A model generated the notes under the pieces. It worked only from the letters and a program-made list of their open reading frames with translations, was not told the origin of the DNA and made no database searches. DNA of 64,000 nucleotides, taken from the NCBI RefSeq assembly GCF_041381155.1, contig NC_091139.1, positions 5,518,383-5,582,382 on the forward strand, written 5' to 3'. The translations under genes were made by a program, and so were the position numbers. This stretch comes from Argopecten irradians (taxonomy: Eukaryota; Mollusca; Bivalvia; Pectinida; Pectinidae). How positions within the stretch are numbered: position 1 is the first letter of the stretch; the number at the start of each line of letters is the position of its first letter. Shown in pieces: positions 35,536 through 47,157 of the stretch.

Positions 35536-37075
35536 TCATGACTGATTTTTCCTGTTGTACTGCAGTCTTTTAATGATGGTAGTGCTTTTTAAAGCGCTCC
35601 ATGATGTTTCCTCTCGCCATGAACAAGTTGTCCAAAGCAAACCATCGTTATCTAGTGCAAATGAATGAAGATATCTGCTCCCGGTGTTTGGAGGCCATGA
35701 CAAAGTGATAGCCTTTAGAAACTCTCCGCTTCCACTTAGTATATGGAAATATGTATCACAATAAATGATCAAGTTCCCTGTATTATCATACTGTATACCG
35801 CACATATATGGGCATGGATTAATTTTCAGGTCCTTCCTTTGACCTTCAGGAATATTTCCATTGTTCTGGAATATTTTTTCTAGATTTGTGTTCATTACTA
35901 TTACAGACCTCGGCCAACTGATAGCTGCAACATTTCGTGTAACACAACACTCCGCTATTTTTCTTGGACTCGGCACTAAGGGATCTCCGCACTGCCTGGG
36001 TTGTGTGCTGATCAGAGCCCTGCCATCTTTAGTGTATTTGGTGATTTTACTTTTCTCTCCCACTAATACCTGGTCATCCATGGTAACACAGATACAGCTT
36101 ACGCTGGTTCCTCCAATGGATGGCCGTGTTCTGAGCAGCGATTCTGGACTTTTCATGCTGACGTCCAGCTCATAGACAGCGTCCTCTGTACAGACCCCAC
36201 AAATTTTGTGTTTTTGGAGAAACACATGCGTCTTCTATAGGTAATTCCCAAGGAATAGTTTGTTGTACGACACCATTTACATCCAAAAGTTCAATATTCG
36301 TTCTATAGCACACCCAAACCTCACTTGCAGAAGTTGTTGCAATTGCCTGGATATATATATCTCCCTTGATTTCAAAACTTGACTGCTCTATAGCTTTAGG
36401 TAGAAGTTTGTACTGTAACGGTGGTCGATGTGCAGACGTTGTTAATGTACCGAAATACCGGTCCATGAAGCTGTGTGGGTTTGTGTTAGGACTGAAGCTC
36501 GCTGTACCTAGAATTGGAATCAGGGGTACTTTCGCTTTCGCCCGAACCTCTTCCAGTGTGTCGTGAACTTGGAGATCAGATCCATCCCTGAGGACTGCCG
36601 CACATTTGGCCTGAAAATCGTCATCGAAGTACTCTAACCTACTCTGAAGTTCCCGTCTAAAATTCGTCAGAGCCTTGATGTTTCCTTCCTCCATTTCCTT
36701 ACAGACCGATAATACCTGTTCTGTTTTCGTGTCAATTGCCTGCTTCAGTTTTATGCTCTGTGCTTTTACGTCGCGGCAGAGACTGTCAAAATTGCTTAAA
36801 TTCTTCTTCATTTCAATCTCCGTAAAATCAACATCTTGTTTGATTTGAGCTCTGTTGTTTTTGTCGAGATGATTCTGAAGTTCCGTCTTCTTTGCCGGGA
36901 TTACTTCACTTAAGTCACATACGGTGTGGCTTTTGTGAATGCTGGTTATACACTTGACACACATAACGTCATCACACGTTTCACAATACAGAATCAGTAA
37001 CTGTCCCCTGTGATGGGCACATGTTCTTTGTCCCTTTTCCCTTACTACGATTTGACCAATTTGGATTGACGCCAT
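35536..37075 (-). pseudogene. B-box/coiled-coil/propeller-like gene, left copy, frameshifted
   Basis: Homologue of 45285-46826. It starts at the same ATG (MASIQIGQIVVREKGQRTC), keeps the B-box ligands and coiled coil, then loses frame near 36,190: GACCCCAC here against GACCCAC in the right copy, one extra C. The downstream frame (from VCTEDAVYELDVSMKSP) stays open to a stop at 35,536, so it may be a young pseudogene or may make a truncated B-box/coiled-coil protein of about 300 residues. The last 35 or so codons differ strongly from the right copy. Confidence 0.85.
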
Positions 37076-37570
37076 TTTGTGTTCGCCTGGTTTCAATCGT
37101 AACACCTCGCCCACACTGCCTTCTAAGCATGGGAACTCCTCGGATGTACTTGAGGACGACCTAGTTTGATACCCGTACGATTTCTTATCAGTAGTAGACG
37201 GGGCCTAGTCTTTGTTACCTGTTGTTATAACACGTGTAGTACAGCCTACTATAGAATCTCAATGTGAATAAAGAGTACTTACTGTTCTGTCTATTAAAGA
37301 TGCTCCATCGCCAGGAGAGCATAAACGATGCTAATAACAGATGTTTAATTGTGTATATATGTGTCTTATTAACACAAAAGTACATATAAGATAATTTATT
37401 TTGCTTTTGGTGCATGCGCAGTCATTACATCATTCCATCAGAGATTTAAATATTTAAATCTCTGATTCCATATAGGACATAATATCATGGATTTTTTTAT
37501 GGGATGCAATTAATTGTTTTTAGGTCATCTGACCCGAAGGGTCAGGATGACCTATAGTCATCATGTTTCG

Positions 37571-37648
37571 TCCGTCGTCGTGCGCCGTCCGCCGTGCGCC
37601 GTGCGCCGTGCGCCGTCCGCCGTGCGCCGTGCGCCGTCCGCCGTGCGT
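37571..37648. repeat. CpG-rich minisatellite
   Basis: Irregular tandem CGTGCGCCGTCCGC units (7- and 14-base steps) directly after the left hairpin of the 146-bp repeat element. It is the most CpG-dense spot in the window. Confidence 0.85.
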
Positions 37649-37659
37649 TAACTTTTCAC

Positions 37660-39090
37660 ATTTTGAACTTCTTCTCAAGTTTGACCAGTGGGATTGAGCT
37701 GAAACTTACCTGAAATGATCCTGAGATGGTCCCGACAAAGTGTTGTTATTTTTCGGGTCGATCCGAAATCCAAGATGGCCGCCACAGCCGCCATCTTGAA
37801 AACACATTTTGAACTTCTTCTCAAGTTCTACCGGTGCGATTTGGCTGAAACTTGCATGAAATGATCCTGACATGATCCCGACAAAGTGTTGTTATTTTTC
37901 GGGTCGATCCGAAATCCAAGATGGCCGCCACAGGCGCCATCTTGAAAACACATTTTGAACTTCTTCTCAAGTTCTACCGGTGCGATTTGGCTGAAACTTG
38001 CATGAAATGATCCTGACATGGTCCCGACAAAGTGTTGTTATTTTTCGGGTCGATCCGAAATCCAAGATGGCCGCCACAGCCGCCATCTTGAAAACACATT
38101 TTAAACTTCTTCTCAAGTTCTACCGGTGCGATTTGGCTGAAACTTGCATGAAATGATCCTGACATGGTCCCGACAAAGTGTTGTTATTTTTCGGGTCGAT
38201 CCGAAATCCAAGATGGCCGCCACAGGCGCCATCTTGAAAACACATTTTGAACTTCTTCTCAAGTTCTACCGGTGCGATTTGGCTGAAACTTGCATGAAAT
38301 GATCCTGACATGGTCCCGACAAAGTGTTGTTATTATTCGGGTCGATCCGAAATCCAAGATGGCCGCCACAGGCGCCATCTTGAAAACACATTTTGAACTT
38401 CTTCTCAAGTTCTACTGGTGCGATTTGGCTGAAACTTGCATGAAATGATCCTGACATGGTCCCGACAAAGTGTTGTTATATTTCGGGTCGATCCGAAATC
38501 CAAGATGGCCGCCACAGCCGCCATCTTGAAAACACATTTTGAACTTCTTCTCAAGTTCTACCGGTGCGATTTGGCTGAAACTTGCATGAAATGATCCTGA
38601 CATGGTCCCGACAAAGTGTTGTTATTTTTCGGGTCGATCCGAAATCCAAGATGGCCGCCACAGCCGCCATCTTGAAAACACATTTTGAAATTATTCTCAA
38701 GTTCAACTCGTGCGATTTGGCTGAAACTTGCATGAAATGATCCTGACATGGTCCCGACAAAGTGTTGTTATTTTTCGGGTCAATCCGAAATCCAAGATGA
38801 CCGGCACATCTGCCATGTTGAAAACACATTTTGAACTTCTTCTCAAGTTTTACTGGTTCGATTTGGCTGAAACTTGCATGAAATGATCCTGACATGGTCC
38901 CGACAAAGTGTTGTTATTTTTCGGGTCGATCCGAAATCCAAGATGGCCGCCACAGCCGCCATCTTGAAAACACATTTTGAACTTCTTCTCAAGTTCTGCC
39001 TATGTGATTTGGCTGAAACTTGCCTGAGATGATCCTGACATGGATCGACAAAGTATTGTTACATCTCTGGTTGATCCCAAATTGAAGAAG
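37660..39090. repeat. Ten-unit 146-bp tandem array
   Basis: GACAAAGTGTTGTT recurs at 37,733, 37,879, 38,025, 38,171, 38,317, 38,463, 38,609, 38,755 and 38,901, with a tenth degenerate unit at 39,047: exactly 146 bp apart. Inside each unit AAGATGGC(CGCCACAGC/G)GCCATCTT forms a short palindrome. Outer units are the most diverged, middle ones nearly identical, as expected from unequal exchange. The open frames across it are an effect of the repeat and not proteins. Confidence 0.95.
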
Positions 39091-39440
39091 GCTACTATGA
39101 CACTATATCTAATTAATTTCCTACATGTTAAGGCCCTTGGGCCTCTTGTTTGAAATAAAATTTGTTGAAGGAAATGGAAAATGATCCTGACATGGTCCTG
39201 ACAAAGTGACACCATATGAAATTAATTTTACTATTGCCAAGGTAGTCAGATGACCGTTAAGGCCCTTTGGGCCTCTTGTTAATATTTTTTATCTTAAAGT
39301 AAAATAAGAAGCTCACTCTTTTCAATGGTGGTATTGGTGTAATATGAGTAACTTTTGTAAATGTAGAAAAACACAGATTCGTCTGCTCCTGTTTTTGATA
39401 GCGAAAAAAATATCATTCGTCAGCGGTGGAGCATCTTTAA

Positions 39441-40320
39441 TTTAATCTATAAAAACATTTTTACTATATCAAGTCAAGGATTTATAAGATAATATCTACG
39501 TCCTTGATCAGGTAGAGGTATTCATTCACAAATCAAACACTCGTCATTCTATTCCAAATGTTTGATACGTATATGTAGCTCAAAGCTAGGTGTGCTTTTT
39601 ACCCTTTTGCTGACCTCCAAGCATTTAGAATATTATCACGATTTATTATTGTACAACTTCTGCCCAAATTTGAATTTCAATAACAGACTGAAAGTTATGA
39701 ACGAAATTCGTTTGCCATGAAAAATGTATATCATATTATTGAAACATTAAATGCATGCAAGGGATTAATTCTAACTGTGGATATTTATATTAAGCTGAAT
39801 TTGTGTATCAAAGTATGAAAGAATTTGACTGAAAGGTTGATATTTTGCTTATTCTAAATTTTCTTTAGGTATAACACCCGGCGTGGTGCCTTTTGTAATG
39901 TTAATAATGTTTTTTCAGGCTTCGTTTACGTAGATCAGGTTCCCCATTGCATGTTTTCATGCACCAAAATACAGGTGTTAATGTGACTTCAACTTTGTCT
40001 TAAACAAGTGGTGAATATGTTTCCGTTGCTGATAGCAGGACCTTTTGAAACGTTACGCAATGGTTATTTAAATTTTTGGTTGCATGTTGGCTGACATTTT
40101 TCATTGGTTTGTTTAATAATCGCCAGGTTTCTGTCATGTGTTTGAATGTTTATTAATAATAATTTCTCATCCATTTCTACATAAAGTTTTTCAGTTCCAA
40201 ATGTTTCATGTCGTTGGGAAACTGTGTCGTTTGCCTTTGTGACATGAATATGACGTGGAGCTTTAAGTGAATTTTGTCCGATGACAACAACACTCTATCC
40301 TTGACATTATTTCTTCTTTC
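39441..40320. other. Unassigned DNA unique to the left unit
   Basis: AT-rich, no gene seen. It has no counterpart in the right unit, where the gypsy-like element occupies this place. Confidence 0.5.
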
Positions 40321-41201
40321 ATGCCTATAACATCATTTATAATATCTATGCCATCTACTTATTCTTCGTAACTTGCCACTTTCTCCAATACTGCTGAATA
40401 TCAATGAATATCATAACCTCTCGACGTTTTTCCTCTGCAACACATCCAATTCCTGATGCATTTAAAATTTTAGTATAGTGTAATGAACTGGAAGCATTCC
40501 ACTACAAACCATTCCATGGTAATTCACCAGGTATCTGTTGTAAGGTAGATACGGTGGGGACGACCACAGAATGTAGTAATGCTTGTTTTTACTACAACTC
40601 AATCGGACTACAGCTGCATGTCCTTTCATTGTAATTTTCTTAACATGGACTTTTCCTTGGCATATCCTATAATGATTTTGTTCACGCAATTTCTCTAAGG
40701 ACCCGTTCAGTCAGAAAAATATTTTGGTCTGTTTTTGTTGTTGTTTCTATACTTGTAGGTAGGTGTTGAAGTTAAGAGATCTTTTCTGTTTTTTATTGTC
40801 GTTATGTTATGTTGTGAAAACTCCAGATTTCATGAGATAAAAAACCTGATGTTTCAACTCAATCTGATACTAGATTATTTGCATTTTATAAAGCATGGTA
40901 ATGTCACATCGTGTGTTCTGCATCGTGAAAGATGTCAACAAAAACGTGAAAAATTGTTTGAGTTGTATTTTCACGTTCTCGAGTAAAACTTCTAGTAATG
41001 TTAGTCACCTACATAATCAGATGAAAGAAGGAGTTTAATATGTTATATTATTGTTTTTAAGCTGTATACAATGTCAGTTAATTTGACTGTAGAACTAATC
41101 GCATGCAGTAGTAGTCAGTGTAATTAATGGCACGGTACGTCCTGAGTGGTTCAAGAGGATGAATTTAAACAGTAAAATTATGTAATGTATACAAACTACT
41201 A

Positions 41202-41344
41202 AATATCAAAGAAACACAATTTATCAAAGCATGACAATTTATTGACTCGTACCCTATCCGGGCCTCGAACTCACGATCTACGGCACCCAATCGCCTAGCC
41301 AAACATAGCTGCGCCTTCTACCACTGCGCCACATCCACACCCCC
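41202..41344 (-). mobile_element. Second tRNA-derived SINE, left-unit copy
   Basis: On the - strand: GGATGTGGCGCAGTGGTAGA (A box), GTGAGTTCGAGGCCCGG (B box) and an AT-rich tail. AAACTACTA and AAGCTACTA flank it as a target duplication. The related repeat at 11430-11780 lacks the insert, which confirms the borders. Confidence 0.8.
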
Positions 41345-42134
41345 AAGCTACTACAATGTATATATATTTATAATGATTCTCTACTGGACTAAATTATATT
41401 TTTCTTTGTTTTCAATATAGATTGCTGATTGAAATTTTCTCAAAATTACGTGACAGAATGTGAGATGACAAAGAAATGAATTAGTCTAGAAATTTTGAGT
41501 TTCATGTAGGAATTTCCGTTATATAAATCCATGTGCATATATATTCTTCATTTAATTAATTTTCAAGTCCGACATTCCACCTAGACGGAGTTCTCATATG
41601 GCACTACCTTACTGTAATATATAAACTCTAGTGTACACGTATTTGCATATTTTGTATGTGCATACCATATTGAAAAAGTTCTTAATTTATATGATAATAA
41701 ACCAAATTTTACGGAAACAACAATAAATAAATTACTTTCATTTAAAAAAAATTTTTTTTGCTTGTATCTACAAGGGAGCTAACTCTGTAATATGCAAAGA
41801 CGCTTCATAATGTAAATGGCTATTATTATTGTCAACAGAACAACATGTATAAAGAGGAAAATTGCTAGTGAATTGTTATTATGTATACTAAACGACAAAA
41901 ATAAGATCAGACCAATTCACTATGAAGCAATCCTAATTCTTACAATTTTGACATATGTCTTTGTGTTAATTTATTATACACATGGACATAATTGCTTGAA
42001 AAAAAAACAATGCCATTACATAACAAATAATGTAAAAAAAGATTAAACGACATACAGAACTAATGTACAATAGACATATACAACGATGAAATATCAATTA
42101 ATGTAAATAGTATATATTTATCAATGGACCTTTG

Positions 42135-42240
42135 TTGAGGTACATATGGTGTTATACCGCCCTGGTAGAATTCGAGAGCGTAGTCCGAGGTCATTATATT
42201 AGATTCTACCAAAGCGGTATAAAACTATATGGACCAACTC
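42135..42240. repeat. Inverted repeat, left-unit copy
   Basis: GTTATACCGCCCTGGTAGAA and the inverted ATTCTACCAAAGCGGTATAA pair across a centre with GTCCGAGG; outer arms GAGGTACATATGG and CCATATAGTTT extend it. Its copy is at 58,048-58,153. Confidence 0.7.
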
Positions 42241-44395
42241 AACTATTGTTTTTACATAATATATGTAGTTCACTCAATGTTTGGGTAATGACGTCACAGA
42301 AGAAATATTGACTCGATGTTTCTAAAACTGAAAGCACCGAGTCGATATGCGTACATATTGAACCCCAAGTGGCCAAGCATTACCCAATTAAAATAAAGAA
42401 AAAACATGGCATATTTGATATATAAATGTACATTTGATGTTATCTGAAAATTATCCTTGCACTCTTCTATGAAATGTTTTGGTTCTAGAATATACCAAAT
42501 AAATCGTGAAAAGAAATTTTGTAACATATTCAATAATTTTAACGCAATGCCAGTTATTGTGAAACTACAAGGAATGGAAGCAGCGACAAATATTTCATCA
42601 CTGAATCGCCTTAACGTAATTTGCTACCAAGGCGAGAATCAGACATAATTTGTTACCTCTCACAAACACTTTGAACCCCTGTTTTTTGGAATGTGACCAT
42701 GCCAGGTATAATTCAATTTGGATTGTAACAAGAATTTTCATTGGCTTAAAAATTTACTTTATCAGCCCATAAAGGAAAAATGGCGTCGCCTGTGAAGTTC
42801 TAGAAGGCATAGCTATCTAATATCAGGTCTGTGTCATGCTGACATAAATGCAAATTTAAGTTTGTTAATATGATTGACCTTGACCTATATATTAAGGGTC
42901 ACAGGGGGAAAAACTGATATATTCAAATGACCAATTGTTTAGTTCTAGAAAGCCTATAGAGACCTAATATTAGGTTTGTAGCATGCCGAAATAAATGGAT
43001 ACAAAGCTTGTTAATATTAATGACCTTGAACTTCATTCAAGGTCAGGGAGCCAAAAAACCTGAACTCTTCAAATGACTTCTTGTGAAGTTCAACAAGGCA
43101 TTGAAACCTAATATTAGGCTTGTAGCAAGTTGACTTAAATGGCTACCAAGTTTGTTAATATATATAACTTTGACATTCATTCAAGGTCATATGGATAAAA
43201 AAAATCCTAACCTTTTGTGAAGTTCTAGGTCTAGAGACCCGAAATTGGACCTGTAGCATATTAAGAAAACGGGCTACCGAGTTTGTTAATATGAATGACC
43301 TTGACTGAAATTTCTTGTTGGTGAAAAGTCCGTCAATTTGTCCAATGACAATTTCTAGTGTTTAAATTTACGTCTGGATAAAATAATTTTAAAAGAAATC
43401 ATAAAGATTATCAAAAGTAGAGATTACAATAAGAATTGATACGTAATGCAATGAGTTTTCATATGCGACATAATTATAGTACACATGACCTATAGGAAAT
43501 ATGCAGACATTTGGATTGTTTACAAAGCCATGCACGATTGCGTTCATAATATATAGCAGGTACTTGCACTGTTTTTAGATTGTATTTGAAGAAATTGAGC
43601 GATTTATAACGTAAACTAATGTAACACTGTCGGAGTACTGTGCACTCACTGTATAAATGAAATTATCGTTATTGATGACACAATTGAAAGCATACCATCT
43701 TCTAAATTGAAGCGAATTATTTCACATAGTTTCCCCACCGTAGAACGAATATACGTACCCGGCCTATTATACCTTTCGGCTGGGTACGAAATGGTCCCTA
43801 TATGTCTTAGTGGAGCACTGCCTCAGAAAGTCACTCGATTATACTTTTCTATTCTTTTTTGTAGGTTTCCAATTATTATATGTCTATACATGCATTTGTA
43901 TGTTAGTTTACCGAAATAAACATAAAAACCATTCTAAATATCTACCATATCGCTCATAAGACATCAAGTTGTCGTATGATTTTCCTTCGAAAAGACATTC
44001 ATATTCATATGTAAAAAATAATGTCTCTGTGAATTTGATATTTTATACGGTTCAGTTTTATTGCCTAGTAGGTCTGCGATATATAAAACAGGGACGACAA
44101 AATGCATAAAATTGTTTTAATAATGATTTGCATGATCATTACTTTGCTCCATTAGCAGTAATACACACAAATTGTAGCTCTAAAGACGAAACCATTATCT
44201 GTCTAAAAGTCTTTTGAACTACAATATTGCAGCTATCACCACCGTATCAACAACATTTAATGACAGAAGTTATGAAGGGTTGTACTTAAATTATATATAT
44301 TATATATATAATTGTGATATTTTTACATGGATAATGATAATATTATAAATAATGCTAGCATTAATTACGGCTTTAATTAACAATAAAATGGCTAG

Positions 44396-44628
44396 GAATA
44401 TATAATATAAACTTTATTTATTTTACATCGATTACGAAACAGGTTATACAACTTCTGTAAATCACTTCGATGGCCCGCATGTAAGCGCGCGAGGAATCTT
44501 AATGTGGGAGGAAACCCACGTTATCGGGCAGGTGACCCTAACCTTTTCACGTCCGTGCCGGGGATCGAACCCCGGCCGGCTAGGTGAAAGGCGAGTTGCT
44601 TTACCACTACACCACCCGATCATCCTGG
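44396..44628 (-). mobile_element. tRNA-Glu-like SINE, right-unit copy
   Basis: Duplicate of 34823-35058 with a few base differences, same A box, B box and flanking ATGGCTAGGAAT/ATGGCTGGGAAT. It was present before the tandem duplication. Confidence 0.85.
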
Positions 44629-45021
44629 GCAAGATGGCTGGGAATTAGGGAAACAGGATTCTATCCAGTATTAACAATGACAATATCATCATCAGTCAAT
44701 CGAATTTCATATTATTCTTATCACATTTACTTATCCAGAAAACTAGTATTTCATTTCATGCATTTTACCAGATACTGATGGCATACTGGTATAGTATATA
44801 TAGCACTATAGTGAGTTATATCAATGTGGACTGCATTTCACCAAACATAATCAACATACTTGTCTGTCATACATCATACAAGCTTCATACATTATACCAT
44901 AACAATTAGCCCAAGATACTCTGGCCCTAACACTAGACATTATAACAGATAGATGTCTACACCAGACATCTATATAACTCTGGAGCCAGGGCCAGAGTAT
45001 CTCAGACTATGTAATAATTTG

Positions 45022-45022
<1 letters not shown>

Positions 45023-45064
<42 letters not shown>
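45023..45064. repeat. (TA)n microsatellite
   Basis: About 21 TA units, absent from the left unit. Just left of it, AGATACTCTGGCCCT and AGGGCCAGAGTATCT face each other at 44,914-45,003, another difference from the left unit. Confidence 0.95.
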
Positions 45065-45069
<5 letters not shown>

Positions 45070-45284
45070 AACGAAATGGTTTATAATACCTCCCTATACA
45101 AATGTCTAGGTTTAAACCGGAAGGACTGATTCCATATATGTATTGTGTTTAACAATCAATTGGATGATAAAATGCCACATTTCTTTTTTATGTGTACTAT
45201 GATAAATTGTTCAAAAATAGAAATATATTTGGAGTCACAATTGAAAACAATCACAAGAGTTTTTATATCATCTATTTGACATAA

Positions 45285-46826
45285 TCATGACTCATTTTTC
45301 ATTTTGTATTGTAGTCTTTTAATTATACCAAAGTCCATGTACCTACAGTTTTGGTCCATATATGGGCGCGCTTTCCATGAACACCATGTCCAAAGCAAAC
45401 CATCGTTATCTAGTGCAAATACCTGAAGATATCTGTTGATGGTGTTTGGAGGCCATGACAAAGTGATAGCCTTAAGAAACTCTCCACTTCCACTTAGTAT
45501 ATGAAAATATTCTTCGCAACAAATGATTAAGTTCCCTGTAGTATCATACTGTATAGCGAACATGTTATTGCATGATCCAATACCCAGTTCCTTCCCTTGA
45601 CCTTCAGGAATATTTCCATTGTTCTGGAATATTTTTTCTAGATTTGTGTTCATTACTATTACAGACCTGGAACTGATAGCTGCAACATTTCGTGTAACAC
45701 AACACTCCGCTATTTTTCTTGGACGGGGCACTAAGGGATCTCCGCACTGCCTGGGTTGTGTGCTGATCAAGGCTCGGCCATCTTTAGTGTATTTGGTGAT
45801 TTTACTCATCCCTCCCACTAAAACCTGGTCATCCATGGTAACACAGATACAGCGCGTGTCTCTGGTTCCTTCAATGGATGGCCGTGTTCTGAGCAGCGAT
45901 TCTGGACTTTTCATGCTGACGTCCAGCTCATAGACAGCGTCCTTTGTACAGACCCACAAATTTTGTGTTTTTGAAGAAACACATGCGTCTTCTATAGGTA
46001 ATTCCCAAGGAATAGTTTGTTGTACGACACCATTTACATTCAAAAGTTCAAGATTCTTTCTATAGCACACCCAAACCTCACTTGCAGAAGTTGTTGCAAT
46101 TGCCTGGATATCTCCCTTGTTTTCATAACTTGACTGCTCTATAGCTTTAGGTAGAAGTTTGTACTGTCCATGTGGTCGATGTGCAGACGTTGTTAATGTA
46201 CCGAAATACCGGTCCATGAAGCTGTGTGGGTTTGTGTTAGGGCTGAAGCTCGCTGTACCTAGAATTGGAATCAGGGGTACTTTCGCTTTCGCCCGAACCT
46301 CTTCCAGTGTGTCGTGGACTTGGAGATCAGATCCATCCCTGAGGACTGCCGCACATTCGGCATGAAAATCGTCATCGAAGTATTCTAACCTACTCTGGAG
46401 TTCCCGTCTAAAATTCGTCAGAGCCTTGATGTTTCCTTCCTCCATTTCCTTACAGGCCGACAATACCTCTTCTGTTTTCGTGTCAATTGCCTGTTTCAGT
46501 TTTATGCTCTGTGCTTTAACGTCACGGCAGAGACTGTCAAAACTGCTTGAATTCTTCTTCATTTCGATCTCAGTAAAATCGACATATTGTTTGATTTGAG
46601 CTCTGTTGTTTTTGTCGAGATGATTCTGAAGTTCCGTCTTCTTTGCCGGGATTACTTCACTTAACTCACACACGGTGTGGCTCTTGTGAATGCTGGATAG
46701 ACACTTGACACATATAACGTCATCACACGTTTCACAATACAATATCAGTAACTGTCCCCTGTGATGGGCACATGTTCTTTGTCCCTTTTCCCGTACTACG
46801 ATTTGACCAATTTGGATTGACGCCAT
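45285..46826 (-). CDS. B-box/coiled-coil/propeller-like protein, intact right copy
   Basis: A single exon of 513 codons from ATG at 46,826. A frame open further upstream has only a GTG, so the ATG of MASIQIGQIVVREK is preferred. Residues 19-50 form a B-box type 2 zinc finger with ligands C19, H22, C31, C34, C39, C42, H47 and H50. A coiled coil follows (about 60-170). Residues about 240-513 have repeated strands with a regular ...VWVCYRKNLELL...NLWVCTKDAVYEL pattern, suggesting an NHL/WD-type beta-propeller, as in TRIM2/3/56-like proteins. No RING finger, signal peptide or membrane segment is seen, so ubiquitin-ligase activity of its own is unlikely unless supplied by another exon. Likely cytosolic; an innate-immune or scaffold role is inferred from expanded bivalve families. 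A transposon nest begins 80 bp upstream of the ATG. Confidence 0.88.
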   Translation of the reverse strand: MASIQIGQIVVREKGQRTCAHHRGQLLILYCETCDDVICVKCLSSIHKSHTVCELSEVIPAKKTELQNHLDKNNRAQIKQYVDFTEIEMKKNSSSFDSLCRDVKAQSIKLKQAIDTKTEEVLSACKEMEEGNIKALTNFRRELQSRLEYFDDDFHAECAAVLRDGSDLQVHDTLEEVRAKAKVPLIPILGTASFSPNTNPHSFMDRYFGTLTTSAHRPHGQYKLLPKAIEQSSYENKGDIQAIATTSASEVWVCYRKNLELLNVNGVVQQTIPWELPIEDACVSSKTQNLWVCTKDAVYELDVSMKSPESLLRTRPSIEGTRDTRCICVTMDDQVLVGGMSKITKYTKDGRALISTQPRQCGDPLVPRPRKIAECCVTRNVAAISSRSVIVMNTNLEKIFQNNGNIPEGQGKELGIGSCNNMFAIQYDTTGNLIICCEEYFHILSGSGEFLKAITLSWPPNTINRYLQVFALDNDGLLWTWCSWKARPYMDQNCRYMDFGIIKRLQYKMKNES

Positions 46827-47157
46827 TTTGTGTTCGTCTAGTTTCAATCGTAACACCTCGTCCACGCTGCCTTCTAAGCATCGGAACTCCTCGGATGTAC
46901 TTAAGGTAGACTGGTTCTCGCCTCAGTTACCTCCCTTGCGTACGCTTCACTGAGGACCGGTAGCGAGTAGCCATCTTGAGTGAGAATTCCAACTCCAGAG
47001 TAGTGCGCATCATTTCTGCGCATGATATGTCATCATGGAGACGGCTACTTCCGTTAAGAAAAAATAACGTCATTAACGTCGTTCCTATGAACACACTAAA
47101 CTCTGTTAACACGAAATGATTTCAAAACTTAAGATCTTATTTAATTTTGTTTATATA

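Larger units (their letters stand above)
37522..39280. mobile_element. Repeat-core element, pearl/Helentron-like candidate
   Basis: The left end is a hairpin, AGGTCATC-TGACCC-GAA-GGGTCA-GGATGACCT. The core holds ten 146-bp units. The right end is AAGGCCCTTTGGGCCTCTTGTT, again a hairpin; a near-copy of this end occurs at 39,126-39,150. Non-autonomous elements with a tandem core and hairpin end are known from bivalves (the pearl group, related to Helentrons). The superfamily is inferred from structure only. Confidence 0.55.
37294..39440. mobile_element. MITE with TTAAAGATGCTCCA ends, split by a second element
   Basis: TTAAAGATGCTCCATCGCC at 37,294 is matched by the inverted CAGCGGTGGAGCATCTTTAA ending at 39,440. 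Removing the insert 37,522-39,280 leaves a MITE of about 390 bp. The left part with TTTTGCTTTTGGTGCATGCG is also present at 50,487-50,621. A related left end lies at 30,860. Confidence 0.65.
33198..42790. repeat. Tandem duplication, left unit
   Basis: 33,198-37,425 matches 42,789-46,904 plus 50,375-50,621, and 40,321-42,790 matches 56,229-58,702, in the same order and orientation. Most of it differs only at scattered bases by eye. The left unit carries the nested 146-bp repeat element in the part not shared with the right unit (37,426-40,320). Confidence 0.9.

Noticed and set aside
37828-38895. A ladder of similar small open frames (about 63 codons each) on the - strand
   Set aside because: They are the 146-bp tandem repeat read in one frame; there is no start context, no splice border and the frames overlap each other.
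37660-39090. CRISPR-like array
   Set aside because: The units are contiguous 146-bp repeats without unique spacers, in a eukaryotic context.
45285-46865. RING-type ubiquitin ligase (complete tripartite-motif protein)
   Set aside because: No RING cysteines are found in the exon or just upstream; only B-box, coiled coil and a propeller-like part are supported.
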